Positions 8,634-16,537 of a DNA stretch of 33,970 nucleotides are shown here, piece after piece (position 1 is the first letter of the stretch; each line of letters begins with the position of its first letter). Source of the DNA: CAYMND01 sp964465065. Lineage in GTDB: Bacteria > Acidobacteriota > Aminicenantia > UBA2199. The stretch is from positions 1 through 33,970 of the forward strand of contig CAYXHZ010000033.1 in NCBI GenBank assembly GCA_964465065.1, read 5' to 3'. The notes under the pieces are model-generated. The model was not told the origin of the DNA. It worked only from the letters and a program-made list of their open reading frames with translations, and did no database searches. Both the position numbers and the translations under genes were made by a program.

Positions 8634-9818
8634 GTGAGCGAAACGACGAAACCCGACGATGAATTCAGACCGGTGTCAGCCAGAATCCGTTCCGTTTCCT
8701 CGCCGCCCATCGAACCGATGATGCGGAAAATCCGCAACAAGAGACAGCGCGGTGAAACGGTGTACTCCATGGCCCAGGCCGTACCCTGGTACGGTCCGCC
8801 GCCGCAGGCCGTCGCGGCTTTGGGGAAAAGACTCAACGAAACGGCAGCTCATTTGTACAGTCCCGATCCCGGCCTGCTGTCGGCCCGCAGCGCCCTGGCC
8901 CGGGATTTCGCCGACCGCCGCCGTCTGCAGCTGGATCCGGAAACCGAGCTGCAGCTCACCTGCGGGGCCAGCCAGGCCTTTCTCAACGCCTTGTTGACGA
9001 TCTGTGACCCGGGCGAACGGATCCTGCTCGTCGCTCCCTACTATTTCGATCACCTGTTCACGCTTCAGTACTGCGGCGCGGCTCCGCAATTTTTGCCCAT
9101 GACCGAAACTGCAGCCTGGGCTTTGCCCTGGACCGAACTGGAAAAAAGCATCCCCGGCGCCAGAGCCCTGGTGCTGGTCAATCCAGGCAACCCCACCGGA
9201 GCCGTCTGCACCGACGCCGAACTGAAACGGATCTGCCAGATCACCGCCGAGCACGGTTGTTACCTGATCCTGGACGAAAGCTACGAGCGTTTCAATTTCA
9301 CCGGCCAGACCTGGCACCCCTGGCAGGAGAAGAAATACAGCCATGTCGTCACCCTGGGCAGTTTTTCGAAAAGTTTCGGAATCTCCGGTTGGCGTCTGGG
9401 TTACCTGTTCGCCGCTGCAGAACTGCTGAGAGAAGCGCTCAAAGTCCAGGACTCGGCTGTAATCTGCGCTCCGACTCCGGCGCAGCATTTGCTGGAGTTG
9501 TGCCTGCAGGACGTCGATTTCGTAGCGGAAAAGGCGAATGCCGTGCAGCGAAGACTGCAGCTGTGCCGGCAGGCGTTACAGAACGCTCACGGGCTCGACT
9601 GGCGCGAAGCCGGCGGCGGCTTTTTCACCCTGGCGGCCTGCCCCGGTCTGGCGGCGGCCCGGGCGGCCGACATCCTGCTGGACGAGTACGGCATCGGCAC
9701 CATTCCCGGCTCGGCCTTCGGCGCCTGTGGCGAACAACACGTCCGCATCAGTTTCGGCTGTCTGAGCGACGAGCAACTGGGCCCGGCAATGGACGCCCTG
9801 GCGTCGGTACATTTTTGA
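8634..9818 (+). CDS. PLP-dependent aminotransferase, class I/II
   Basis: 394 aa from GTG 8634. Fold type I aminotransferase signatures are present: LTCGASQAFLNALL (cofactor phosphate region), NPGNPTGAV, the DESYE motif with the PLP-binding Asp and Tyr, and SFSKSFGISGWRLGY with the Schiff-base Lys at about residue 246. The C-terminal HVRISFG carries the substrate-carboxylate Arg. It resembles aspartate/aromatic aminotransferases of subgroup I-gamma; the amino acid used cannot be told. The frame is open from ATG 8589, but that start lies before the promoter and lacks a ribosome-binding site. GTG 8634 coincides with the predicted transcript start. An internal ATG ATG pair (codons 36-37) is a fallback. 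Confidence 0.9.
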   Translation: MSETTKPDDEFRPVSARIRSVSSPPIEPMMRKIRNKRQRGETVYSMAQAVPWYGPPPQAVAALGKRLNETAAHLYSPDPGLLSARSALARDFADRRRLQLDPETELQLTCGASQAFLNALLTICDPGERILLVAPYYFDHLFTLQYCGAAPQFLPMTETAAWALPWTELEKSIPGARALVLVNPGNPTGAVCTDAELKRICQITAEHGCYLILDESYERFNFTGQTWHPWQEKKYSHVVTLGSFSKSFGISGWRLGYLFAAAELLREALKVQDSAVICAPTPAQHLLELCLQDVDFVAEKANAVQRRLQLCRQALQNAHGLDWREAGGGFFTLAACPGLAAARAADILLDEYGIGTIPGSAFGACGEQHVRISFGCLSDEQLGPAMDALASVHF

Positions 9819-9837
9819 AGCGGATTCAAGCGGGAGA

Positions 9838-10332
9838 TCAATCCGACCTTTCGTAACTCATGGCGCTGTACCCCAGTCCTTTGCGCAGAATCGCCATCTG
9901 TCCGATGTGATAGGATTCGTGCTGTACCAAAAAGAACAGCCCGCCGAGAACGGTGTCGTCGGCAACGGGAACCGCAAGGGGCGCCTTGTCCTTGAGCAGA
10001 TCCGGCGGAGCCGAGGACATGGCTTTCACGACCTGCCTGCTGATGGACCGCCAATACTCCGTCAACTCGTCCAGAGCAGGCAGCGAACCGATATCGTCGA
10101 TGGTTTGGACATCGGCCAGTGTGGCCTGAAGCGGATTTTTCAGCGGCTGGCGCAGCATCTTGGCCATAAAAAACCGGGCGTCAATGACGTGGACAGCCAG
10201 AAAGGAGATACTGTTGACCCCCTTCATCGGTCGAATCATGGCGTCCTCCTCCGACATCCCGGCCAGACAGTTCAGCAACAGATCCGTGTTCAGAGCCACG
10301 ATTTCCGACAGCGACTTCAGCGGATTGTTCAT
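9838..10332 (-). CDS. DinB-fold (DinB_2/YfiT-like) putative metal-dependent enzyme
   Basis: 164 aa forming a four-helix bundle typical of DinB superfamily proteins. The metal triad His48 (LAVHVIDARFF), His138 and His142 (QHESYHIGQM) is conserved; HxxxHxGQ is the family hallmark. Members are thiol-dependent transferases or damage-inducible proteins of unclear function, usually cytoplasmic. I chose ATG 10332 because GGAGG lies 5 nt upstream; the longer frame to 10362 has no such site. It is downstream of a lipoprotein gene on the same strand (30-nt gap) and converges on the aminotransferase gene with 19 nt between stops. Confidence 0.85.
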   Translation of the reverse strand: MNNPLKSLSEIVALNTDLLLNCLAGMSEEDAMIRPMKGVNSISFLAVHVIDARFFMAKMLRQPLKNPLQATLADVQTIDDIGSLPALDELTEYWRSISRQVVKAMSSAPPDLLKDKAPLAVPVADDTVLGGLFFLVQHESYHIGQMAILRKGLGYSAMSYERSD

Positions 10333-10362
10333 TTCAGCCTCCGTTTCAACGCAGCGAAGCAT

Positions 10363-10920
10363 TTATAGTTGGTCTTTCTTTCCGGCAGCCGGGAAAAGAG
10401 CCTTGAAGCGGTCCATGGCCTGGACCCCCAGATCAACGACATCGATTCGCTGCCAGTGGGCCGCCGTGATCAGCCAGACTTCCTCCCCCGTAACGAACAA
10501 TTGCATGCGGACGAGCTGCCCATAGTAAGGGACCAGCTGACGGACGAATTTCAGGCTGCCGCTGGAAACGACCAGATCGACGCGGACCTCCCCGTCCGTC
10601 TGCAGCGTCGGAGAAGAGACCAACTCGATGTCCAGCAGGTTGACGACCACATCCCGATGCGTCTTGAGCAATCCGTTCAGCCAGTCGACGACCATTTCCC
10701 GGTCCCGGTCGTCCTGGTCGCAGAAATCCGCATGGAGAATACCCTCGAGCAGATCCAGGCGCTGCGCCTCGGCCTGACCCGCGATCTGTTCCAATGCCCC
10801 GCGGAAGCGATCGAAAGGCGTCGGGCTGCGCGTACAGGACAGGCAGATGAAAAGCGTCAGCAGTATCGGCACGGAGCGGAATTTTTTCACCGAGTCACCA
10901 ATTCTGTCGGTCGTTTCCAT
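10363..10920 (-). CDS. putative lipoprotein of unknown function
   Basis: 185 aa from ATG 10920. A basic segment (KKFR) and hydrophobic core (VPILLTLFICLSC) end in a Cys, giving a type II signal peptide with a loose lipobox. The rest is a soluble alpha/beta domain: long helix (FRGALEQIAGQAEAQRL), then strands VRVDLVVSSG and MQLFVTGEEVWLITAAHW, like a small NTF2/SnoaL-type or ligand-binding fold, though I recognise no family. An alternative start is GTG 10890, which would place the Lys-Lys right at the N-terminus and give a more compact signal peptide. It lies just upstream of the DinB gene and divergent from the response regulator at 11036. Confidence 0.65.
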   Translation of the reverse strand: METTDRIGDSVKKFRSVPILLTLFICLSCTRSPTPFDRFRGALEQIAGQAEAQRLDLLEGILHADFCDQDDRDREMVVDWLNGLLKTHRDVVVNLLDIELVSSPTLQTDGEVRVDLVVSSGSLKFVRQLVPYYGQLVRMQLFVTGEEVWLITAAHWQRIDVVDLGVQAMDRFKALFPAAGKKDQL

Positions 10921-10973
10921 GTATGTACATAAAAGCTTCACAAAAATACGCCGGATTGTCAATATCTCCGCTG

Positions 10974-11002
10974 TTGAAAAAGAGGGCGGCCGGTATTAAT
11001 AC
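10974..11002 (+). promoter_or_regulatory. possible promoter of the receiver-DUF4388 gene
   Basis: TTGAAA (10974-10979), a 17-nt spacer and TAATAC (10997-11002). A TACAAT at 11000-11005 overlaps it but with a 20-nt spacer. The gene's AGGGGAAG ribosome-binding site follows about 25 nt later. Consensus match only, and the -10 is weak. Confidence 0.4.
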
Positions 11003-11035
11003 AATGACATAACCTGGCTTTGCCTAGGGGAAGCG

Positions 11036-12160
11036 ATGAAAAGACGTCTCCTGCTCGTCGACAACGAGATCGATTTTGTAGAGATTTTATGCGAATCTCT
11101 CGCAAAAACCGATCTGCCGATCGACATCGATACCGCGTTTTCGGTCAACGAAGCCCAGGACAAGGTTTTGAACCGTCAGTACGACCTGATCATCACCGAC
11201 GTCCGCATGCCGCACAAGAGCGGCATCGACCTGCTGGTTTTTTTGAAAGAAATCGACTACCCGGGCCTGATCTTCGTCATGACCGCCTACGATGCCAAGG
11301 GCAACGAGGCGCAACTGCGCAGTCTGGGCGCAGATGACGTCTTCGCCAAACCGTTCTCGCTCAACTGGCTGGCCAGGAAAGTCGAACAGAGCTTGAATCA
11401 CAACCCCCGTGGACAGTTGGAACGCATCGGTTTGATCTCCATGCTGCAAATGATCAACCTGGACCGCAAGGACGCCCTGGTGCAGATGGAATGTGGCGAC
11501 AGCTGCGCCAGCATATACCTAAAAAAGGGTGAACTGATCCATGCCGAAATCGGCAATTACCGGGGCGAAGTCGCCCTGATGAAGATCATCACGGCCGCAG
11601 ACAACGGTGAACTGTTCATCCGGCCTTTCCGGCAAAAACGGATCCATCACACCATCCAGCTCAATTTCCTGGAGCAGATGATGCAGATCGTACGTCTTTC
11701 GGACGAGTTGCATCACCGTCAGCAGGAAAATCTGCCGGACGAGTGCGGCGATGACCACGATTTCGAACGCAAAAGGGCGCTGCAATTCATCCAGCCGGCC
11801 CGATCCATCACCGGCTACTGGGGTGTGGCCGTTTTCAACCTCCGCGGCGAACAGCTGGCCGTTCACTGCGAGATCGAATCGCTGGACCTCAACCACATCG
11901 GCCACCAGCTCCTGGACGCCGCTTTTTATTCCGGGCAGCTGTCGCGGGCCACCGGAATCGGCCAGGCCAACATGGTTCACATCGAAACCAGTGATGGATT
12001 TTCCGCCCTGCTGCACAGCCACCGTTCGCCGTTCAACCCGCCGCTCCACACCATCATGCTGTTGCAACCGGACACCGATCTGGTTCAGGCCAAACGTCAA
12101 CTGCTGCGTTTGTGCGACGAGTTGCTTTTTCCGTCACCTCCGTCCGATCTCCCAGAATGA
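11036..12160 (+). CDS. response regulator with DUF4388 and roadblock-like C-terminal domain
   Basis: 374 aa. Receiver domain 1-120: LLLVDNEID (D9, E11), phospho-acceptor D55 in IITDVRMP, T83, K105. A DUF4388 (PATAN) domain follows at about 126-205, with GQLERIGLISMLQMINLDRK and IYLKKGELIHAEIGNYRGEVA. The C-terminal part (about 255-365) reads ITGYWGVAVFNLRGEQLAVH and resembles a roadblock/LC7 module, the fold of MglB-type regulators of small GTPases. It has no DNA-binding domain, so output is probably by protein contact. AGGGGAAGCG before the ATG is a good ribosome-binding site. No kinase is adjacent; the orphan kinases at 16527 and 25720 are candidates only by proximity. Confidence 0.85.
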   Translation: MKRRLLLVDNEIDFVEILCESLAKTDLPIDIDTAFSVNEAQDKVLNRQYDLIITDVRMPHKSGIDLLVFLKEIDYPGLIFVMTAYDAKGNEAQLRSLGADDVFAKPFSLNWLARKVEQSLNHNPRGQLERIGLISMLQMINLDRKDALVQMECGDSCASIYLKKGELIHAEIGNYRGEVALMKIITAADNGELFIRPFRQKRIHHTIQLNFLEQMMQIVRLSDELHHRQQENLPDECGDDHDFERKRALQFIQPARSITGYWGVAVFNLRGEQLAVHCEIESLDLNHIGHQLLDAAFYSGQLSRATGIGQANMVHIETSDGFSALLHSHRSPFNPPLHTIMLLQPDTDLVQAKRQLLRLCDELLFPSPPSDLPE

Positions 12161-12240
12161 AACGCTCCTTACCAAGATGAAAAACATGGTTGCATATTTT
12201 TATTTATCGATGCATAGTATGGGTAACAGGTGCGAGAGAA

Positions 12241-13209
12241 ATGATCATTTCAAACAAAAAACGGCTGGATTTTTTTGTGATTCTTTTCCTATCGTTGGCT
12301 CTGATACTGGTCATGGCGGCTTGTTCCTCCTCCGACAACGACGAGCCGGATCCGGACGATCCGGACGACCCGGACGATCCTGATCAGAGCGCCATCATCG
12401 TCGACCACCGCTGTACGGATCTGAGCCTGGTGCCCAGCAATTACATCGATACGGCCAAGCAGCAGCTGCGCATCGGTTACGGTCACACCTCGCACGGCAG
12501 CCAGCCGGTCAGCGGCCTGATCGCCCTGAGCCAGGGACCGGCCATCAACGGCCTCCTGCAACCGGCGGCGGGTTCCCCGATCGAGTTCAGCTACTCCGGT
12601 TGGGGCCTGGAACCCGGAATATTCATGAACGACTACTGGGGCAACGCCGGCGGGGCCGACGACCTGGGATACAATGGCGATACCGCTTGGAAAGCGGCCA
12701 CCATCACCATGCTTTCCATGAACCAGAACGACCGCAACGTGGTCATCTGGTCCTGGTGCGGCGGCGTCAGCGACAACGACAGCGCCGGAATCAACGCCTA
12801 CCTCAACGCCATGAACGACCTGGAAGGACGCTACCCGACGATCCGGTTTGTTTACATGACCGGCCATCTGGACGGATCGGGAACTGAAGGCAACCTGCAC
12901 CGGCGCAACGAGGAAATCCGTGCCTACTGCCGTCAGAATAACAAAATCCTGTTCGATTTCGCCGACATCGAACGCTACGACCCCGATGGCACAGACTATC
13001 TGGCCGCCGGAGCCGACGACGGCTGCAATTATCAGAACGGAAACTGGGCCGAGCAGTGGCTGGCGGCCAACCCCGATCACGCCTTGAGTCTGCGCTCACA
13101 GCAATGTGCTGAATGCGCCCATTCCCATCAGTTGAACTGTATCATGAAAGGTCAGGCGTTCTGGTGGCTGCTGGCCCGCCTGGCCGGTTGGCCCGGCAAT
13201 GGAGAATAG
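12241..13209 (+). CDS. uncharacterised lipoprotein with Asp/Pro linker, possible SGNH-like domain
   Basis: 322 aa. The signal peptide MIISNKKRLDFFVILFLSLA ends in VMAAC, a lipobox. After SSSDN comes an Asp-Pro-rich linker of repeated DDP units, then one compact domain. Conserved-looking blocks are IGYGHTSHGSQPVSGL, NVVIWSWCGG, FVYMTGHLDGSG, LFDFADIERYDP and a C-terminal CAECAHSHQLNCIMKGQAFW. The order of a His/Ser block, a W-CGG block, a GH block and a late His recalls SGNH esterase block architecture, but this is inference and no characterised family is recognised. Several Cys suggest disulfides outside the cytoplasm. The start at ATG 12241 puts Lys-Lys at the front of the signal peptide; GAGAGAA precedes it. 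Confidence 0.72.
   Translation: MIISNKKRLDFFVILFLSLALILVMAACSSSDNDEPDPDDPDDPDDPDQSAIIVDHRCTDLSLVPSNYIDTAKQQLRIGYGHTSHGSQPVSGLIALSQGPAINGLLQPAAGSPIEFSYSGWGLEPGIFMNDYWGNAGGADDLGYNGDTAWKAATITMLSMNQNDRNVVIWSWCGGVSDNDSAGINAYLNAMNDLEGRYPTIRFVYMTGHLDGSGTEGNLHRRNEEIRAYCRQNNKILFDFADIERYDPDGTDYLAAGADDGCNYQNGNWAEQWLAANPDHALSLRSQQCAECAHSHQLNCIMKGQAFWWLLARLAGWPGNGE
12346..12386 (+). repeat. short tandem repeat coding for an Asp-Pro linker
   Basis: Four imperfect 9-nt units of the type GACGATCCG (two with GACGACCCG or GATCCTGAT variants) inside the lipoprotein gene. They encode the DDP-rich spacer between lipid anchor and domain. Copy number may vary by slippage. Confidence 0.7.
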
Positions 13210-13214
13210 CGATC

Positions 13215-13613
13215 ATGACCGGCTCCACCATCCGCCTCAAGCCTCGCCCATCCCGCCGGATTCCGCAACGTTTCATCGAAGAGGTCGTCGACCAGGAGTG
13301 CGTATGGGGCCTGCGTCATCCCGAAGGAGGCTGGGCTTTGTGCCCCTCCCTGCTGGATGAAAACCAGGATATTTTCCTGTTCTGGTCCGAACGCCGGCTG
13401 GCTTTTTCCTCAAGTCAGCAGCAATGGGCCGAATTCGAACCCGTGGCCATCGAACTGCGAGAATTCATACTGGTCTGGCTGGATGACATGATCGCCAGAG
13501 GTACCCGTATCGGACTGGATTGGAATCCGCAGACCGATGACATCGAATACGACACCCAGACCTTCAAACGCCGTTTGTGCAACCGCCTCAACAAGTTGAA
13601 GAAAATCATCTGA
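13215..13613 (+). CDS. DUF2750 family protein
   Basis: 132 aa, cytoplasmic. Features of DUF2750 are present: CVWGLRHPEGGWALCPS near the start, FLFWSERRLA, then WAEFEPVAIELREFILVWLDDM and GLDWNPQTDDIE. The function of the family is unknown. ATG 13215 is preceded by GGAGA 9 nt upstream and lies 5 nt after the lipoprotein stop, so the two genes are probably one transcript. The same frame is open upstream but overlaps the lipoprotein gene. Confidence 0.8.
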   Translation: MTGSTIRLKPRPSRRIPQRFIEEVVDQECVWGLRHPEGGWALCPSLLDENQDIFLFWSERRLAFSSSQQQWAEFEPVAIELREFILVWLDDMIARGTRIGLDWNPQTDDIEYDTQTFKRRLCNRLNKLKKII

Positions 13614-13646
13614 AAACTCACACGCCCGACCAAGTCCGTAAATTTG

Positions 13647-13675
13647 TTGACAGCTCTCCCCCGTTCGACTATGAT
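13647..13675 (+). promoter_or_regulatory. promoter of the carbamate kinase-oligopeptidase operon
   Basis: TTGACA (13647-13652), a 17-nt spacer and TATGAT (13670-13675). The predicted start is near 13682, giving a leader of about 55 nt before the carbamate kinase ATG. Confidence 0.78.
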
Positions 13676-13687
13676 AAGGTTTTTTTT

Positions 13688-13735
13688 CATGCAAGCATGG
13701 GGAAGGCCAACAGGCCCCCTTTAACAGGAGATATA
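13688..13735 (+). promoter_or_regulatory. structured leader and strong ribosome-binding site of the carbamate kinase gene
   Basis: The leader holds a small inverted repeat CATGCAAGCATG (13688-13699). Next is a GC hairpin: GGGG-AA-GGCC, loop AACA, GGCC-CCC (13699-13719). Then comes AGGAGATATAC directly before ATG, which matches the phage T7 gene 10 type site base for base. The hairpin may modulate translation or protect the 5' end; no riboswitch family is recognised. Confidence 0.5.
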
Positions 13736-13736
13736 C

Positions 13737-14687
13737 ATGACTCACAGCAAAACAGCGGTCGTCGCTATCGGCGGCAATTTTCTTTCGGAAGGCAGAAGCT
13801 CGGTCGACGAACAGATGCAGCGTGCCTTCAACGCAGCCAAACTGATAAAATCCCTGGTCGAACACGAATTCAAGGTTGTCGTCGTTCACGGTAACGGCCC
13901 CCAGGTCGGTATGGCCTACCTTCGGCAATTCGAAGGCTTGAAGGTGGGAATTCCCGGCCAGAGTCTGGCCATGTGCAACGCCCTGACCCAGGCCGAAATC
14001 GGCACCATGCTGGAACTGGCCATCATCAACACGCTCAATAAAACCATCCCGCACATCAACGTGCTGACTCTGGTCAGCCAAGTTGAAGTCAAGGCCGACG
14101 ATCCGGCCTTCCAGAATCCGACCAAACCGATCGGCCCCTTCTACAACAAACAGGAAGCCGACGAATTGAAAAAAATGTTCCCGCAGTGGACCATCATCGA
14201 GGACTCCGGCCGCGGTTACCGCCGGGTCGTTCCATCCCCGAAACCCATAAAAGTCTTCTCCTCGGAATCGATCGCCGACACCTTCAAGACCGCCGATGTG
14301 ATCATCGCCGGCGGTGGCGGCGGCATTCCGGTCATCCGTGATCCGCAAGAGAACACCTTCCAGCTGGTCGACAGCGTCATCGACAAAGACCGCACCGCCG
14401 TTCTCATCGCCCAGGCCATTCAGGCCAGTCACTTCTTCCTGCTGACCGGTGTCCCCAATGTCTGCGTCGATTTCGGAAAACCGACCCAGAAAGCCCTGAG
14501 CCACATCACCATCCAAGAGGCCCAGCAGTATTACCAGGAAGGCCAGTTTCCGGCCGGATCGATGGGCCCCAAGATCGAGGCGGCCATCGCCTTCGCCTCC
14601 CGGACCGGCGGCACGGCCATCATCACCGATGCCGACTCCATCGCCCTGGCTTCCGAAGGCAAAGCCGGTACCCACGTCCATCCCTGA
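13737..14687 (+). CDS. arcC: carbamate kinase
   Basis: 316 aa, full length for the amino acid kinase family. It catalyses ATP + carbamate to ADP + carbamoyl phosphate, usually run backwards to make ATP in arginine or purine/allantoin fermentation. Signature blocks are AVVAIGGNFL (normally GGNAL), VVVVHGNGPQVG, RRVVPSPKPI, ADVIIAGGGGGIPVI, VIDKDRTAVLIA and GSMGPKIEAAI. No arginine deiminase or ornithine carbamoyltransferase gene is in the window, so the carbamoyl phosphate source is unknown. The start has an excellent ribosome-binding site. An oligopeptidase gene follows 17 nt downstream and is probably co-transcribed, which would fit peptide or amino acid fermentation. Confidence 0.95.
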   Translation: MTHSKTAVVAIGGNFLSEGRSSVDEQMQRAFNAAKLIKSLVEHEFKVVVVHGNGPQVGMAYLRQFEGLKVGIPGQSLAMCNALTQAEIGTMLELAIINTLNKTIPHINVLTLVSQVEVKADDPAFQNPTKPIGPFYNKQEADELKKMFPQWTIIEDSGRGYRRVVPSPKPIKVFSSESIADTFKTADVIIAGGGGGIPVIRDPQENTFQLVDSVIDKDRTAVLIAQAIQASHFFLLTGVPNVCVDFGKPTQKALSHITIQEAQQYYQEGQFPAGSMGPKIEAAIAFASRTGGTAIITDADSIALASEGKAGTHVHP

Positions 14688-14704
14688 TCCAGCCAGGAGG
14701 CCGC

Positions 14705-16537
14705 ATGACCGATCCGTCACCGGTTCCGCAGACCGCTGAGCTGCTTCGGCGAGACATTCCCGCCGAGTGGACATGGAACAGCCGGGATCTGTACCCGGAC
14801 TGGACCGCCTGGGAAAAGGAGCTGGAGCGTTTCGCCGGACTGGTCAAGCAGCTCGAGACACAGCGAGACGGCTGGACAGACAGCGCCGCGGCCATGACCG
14901 AACTTTTGGAAGCGGTCACGGCCGCCGACGCCCTGGGTACGCGTTTGTATACTTTCTGCTCCCTGTACTGCGACACGGACATGTCCGATTCCGGCCACCA
15001 GGCCAGCAAGGGACGCATCAAACATCTGCTGACACAACTTGCCGGCGGCTTGTCGTTCATCGATCCGGATATCGTCGCCCTGGGTCAGCAGCGGGCCATG
15101 GCCTACCTGCAGCAGGAGCCTCGGCTGGCGCCATACCGACGCCGGATACAGACCGTCCTTCAGCTGGCCCCGTACACCCTTTCCGCCGCCGAGGAGCGGA
15201 TCGTGGCTTTAACCGCTCATTTCAGCAACGTCCCCGCCCAGGCCGCCGCCCTGCTCAACACCGTGGACATGCCGGATTGGCCGACCCGTCTGGAGAAGGA
15301 GGGCCGGATCCGCCTCAACTGGCAGAGTTATACCCGTTTCCGCAGTTCGGATCACAGTGCCGACCGCCACAAAGTAATGACCCGCTTCTGGCGCAAACAC
15401 GCCCGCTACCGTCACTCCCAAGCCGCTTTGCTGGATGGAGCCATAAAATCCCATTACTTCAACGCCCGGGTTCACGGCTACTCCTCCTGCCTGGAAGCGG
15501 CACTCATGCCCGGCGAAATCGACTGCCAGGTCTATCATACCCTGATCGACAGTCTGAGATCGCAACGCTCCCCGTTGCACCGCTACCTGCAGGAAAAGGC
15601 ACGCCGTCTGCGACTCAGCCCGTTCAGCTACCAGGACATTTATGCCTCGGCGATTCCGCAGAACCGGCGCCAGTTCAGCTATGCGGAGGCCTGCGACTTG
15701 ATCCTGGAGGCCATGCGCCCCCTGGGCGACGAATACGGCGACAGACTCCGGGAAGGGCTCCTGGGCGGCTGGACCGATCGTTACCCCAACAAGAACAAGC
15801 GCAGCGGTGCCTATTCGAACGGTGCGGTGACCGACAGCCACCCCTACGTGCTGATGAATTTCGACGGCCAATGGAACAGCGTCTCCACTCTGGCTCACGA
15901 ATTCGGTCACGCCGTTCATTCCGACCTGTCCAACCGTCATCAGCCGGCACCCTTGACGCAATATCCGATCTTTCTGGCCGAGATCGCCAGTACACTCAAC
16001 GAAACCCTGCTGGTCGAATATATGCTGCAACAATCCGCCGACGAGCGGATGAAGGCGTACCTGTTGGATCAGAGCCTGGAAGAGTTGCGCGGCACTCTGT
16101 TCCGCCAGACCCTGTTCGCCGAGTTCGAACTGGCCATGCACCGTCATGTCGAAGCCGGAAACAGCCTGACCGCCGACTGGCTCGACGCTCTCTATCTGAA
16201 ATTGACCCGTTACTATTACGGTCACCGCGAAAAGGTGACCCGAGTGGACCGCTTCATCGCCAACGAATGGAGCGCCATCCCCCACTTTTTCTACAATTTC
16301 TACGTCTACCAGTACAGCACCGGTATCATCTCCGCCATCGCCATCGCCCGTCAGATCTTGTCCGGCAACGAAACCGTCCGCAACGCCTACATCCGGATGC
16401 TCAAAAGCGGCGATTCTCAACCCCCTCTGCAGACCCTTGCCCAGGTCGGCATCGATCTGACGAGTACCGAACCGACTCGAGCCTGCCTGCAGCACATGAA
16501 TCAGCTGGTTAGCCGGCTGGAAGAGATCAGAGACTAG
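14705..16537 (+). CDS. M3 family oligoendopeptidase F-like zinc metallopeptidase
   Basis: 610 aa, the usual PepF length. The zinc motif HEFGHAVH gives ligands His398 and His402 with catalytic Glu399, and the third ligand is Glu426 in FLAEIASTLNE. The C-terminal NFYVYQYSTGIISAIAIA is also typical of PepF. No signal peptide is present, so it cleaves short peptides in the cytoplasm. AGGAGG lies just before the ATG. It follows the carbamate kinase gene by 17 nt and its 3' end overlaps the convergent histidine kinase gene by 11 nt. The exact PepF subgroup is not resolved. Confidence 0.93.
   Translation: MTDPSPVPQTAELLRRDIPAEWTWNSRDLYPDWTAWEKELERFAGLVKQLETQRDGWTDSAAAMTELLEAVTAADALGTRLYTFCSLYCDTDMSDSGHQASKGRIKHLLTQLAGGLSFIDPDIVALGQQRAMAYLQQEPRLAPYRRRIQTVLQLAPYTLSAAEERIVALTAHFSNVPAQAAALLNTVDMPDWPTRLEKEGRIRLNWQSYTRFRSSDHSADRHKVMTRFWRKHARYRHSQAALLDGAIKSHYFNARVHGYSSCLEAALMPGEIDCQVYHTLIDSLRSQRSPLHRYLQEKARRLRLSPFSYQDIYASAIPQNRRQFSYAEACDLILEAMRPLGDEYGDRLREGLLGGWTDRYPNKNKRSGAYSNGAVTDSHPYVLMNFDGQWNSVSTLAHEFGHAVHSDLSNRHQPAPLTQYPIFLAEIASTLNETLLVEYMLQQSADERMKAYLLDQSLEELRGTLFRQTLFAEFELAMHRHVEAGNSLTADWLDALYLKLTRYYYGHREKVTRVDRFIANEWSAIPHFFYNFYVYQYSTGIISAIAIARQILSGNETVRNAYIRMLKSGDSQPPLQTLAQVGIDLTSTEPTRACLQHMNQLVSRLEEIRD

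Noticed and set aside
13410..14774. Long open frame antisense to the DUF2750 and carbamate kinase genes
   Set aside because: It crosses two real genes and their promoter and has a low-complexity Gly/Asp-rich product typical of antisense frames in GC-rich DNA.
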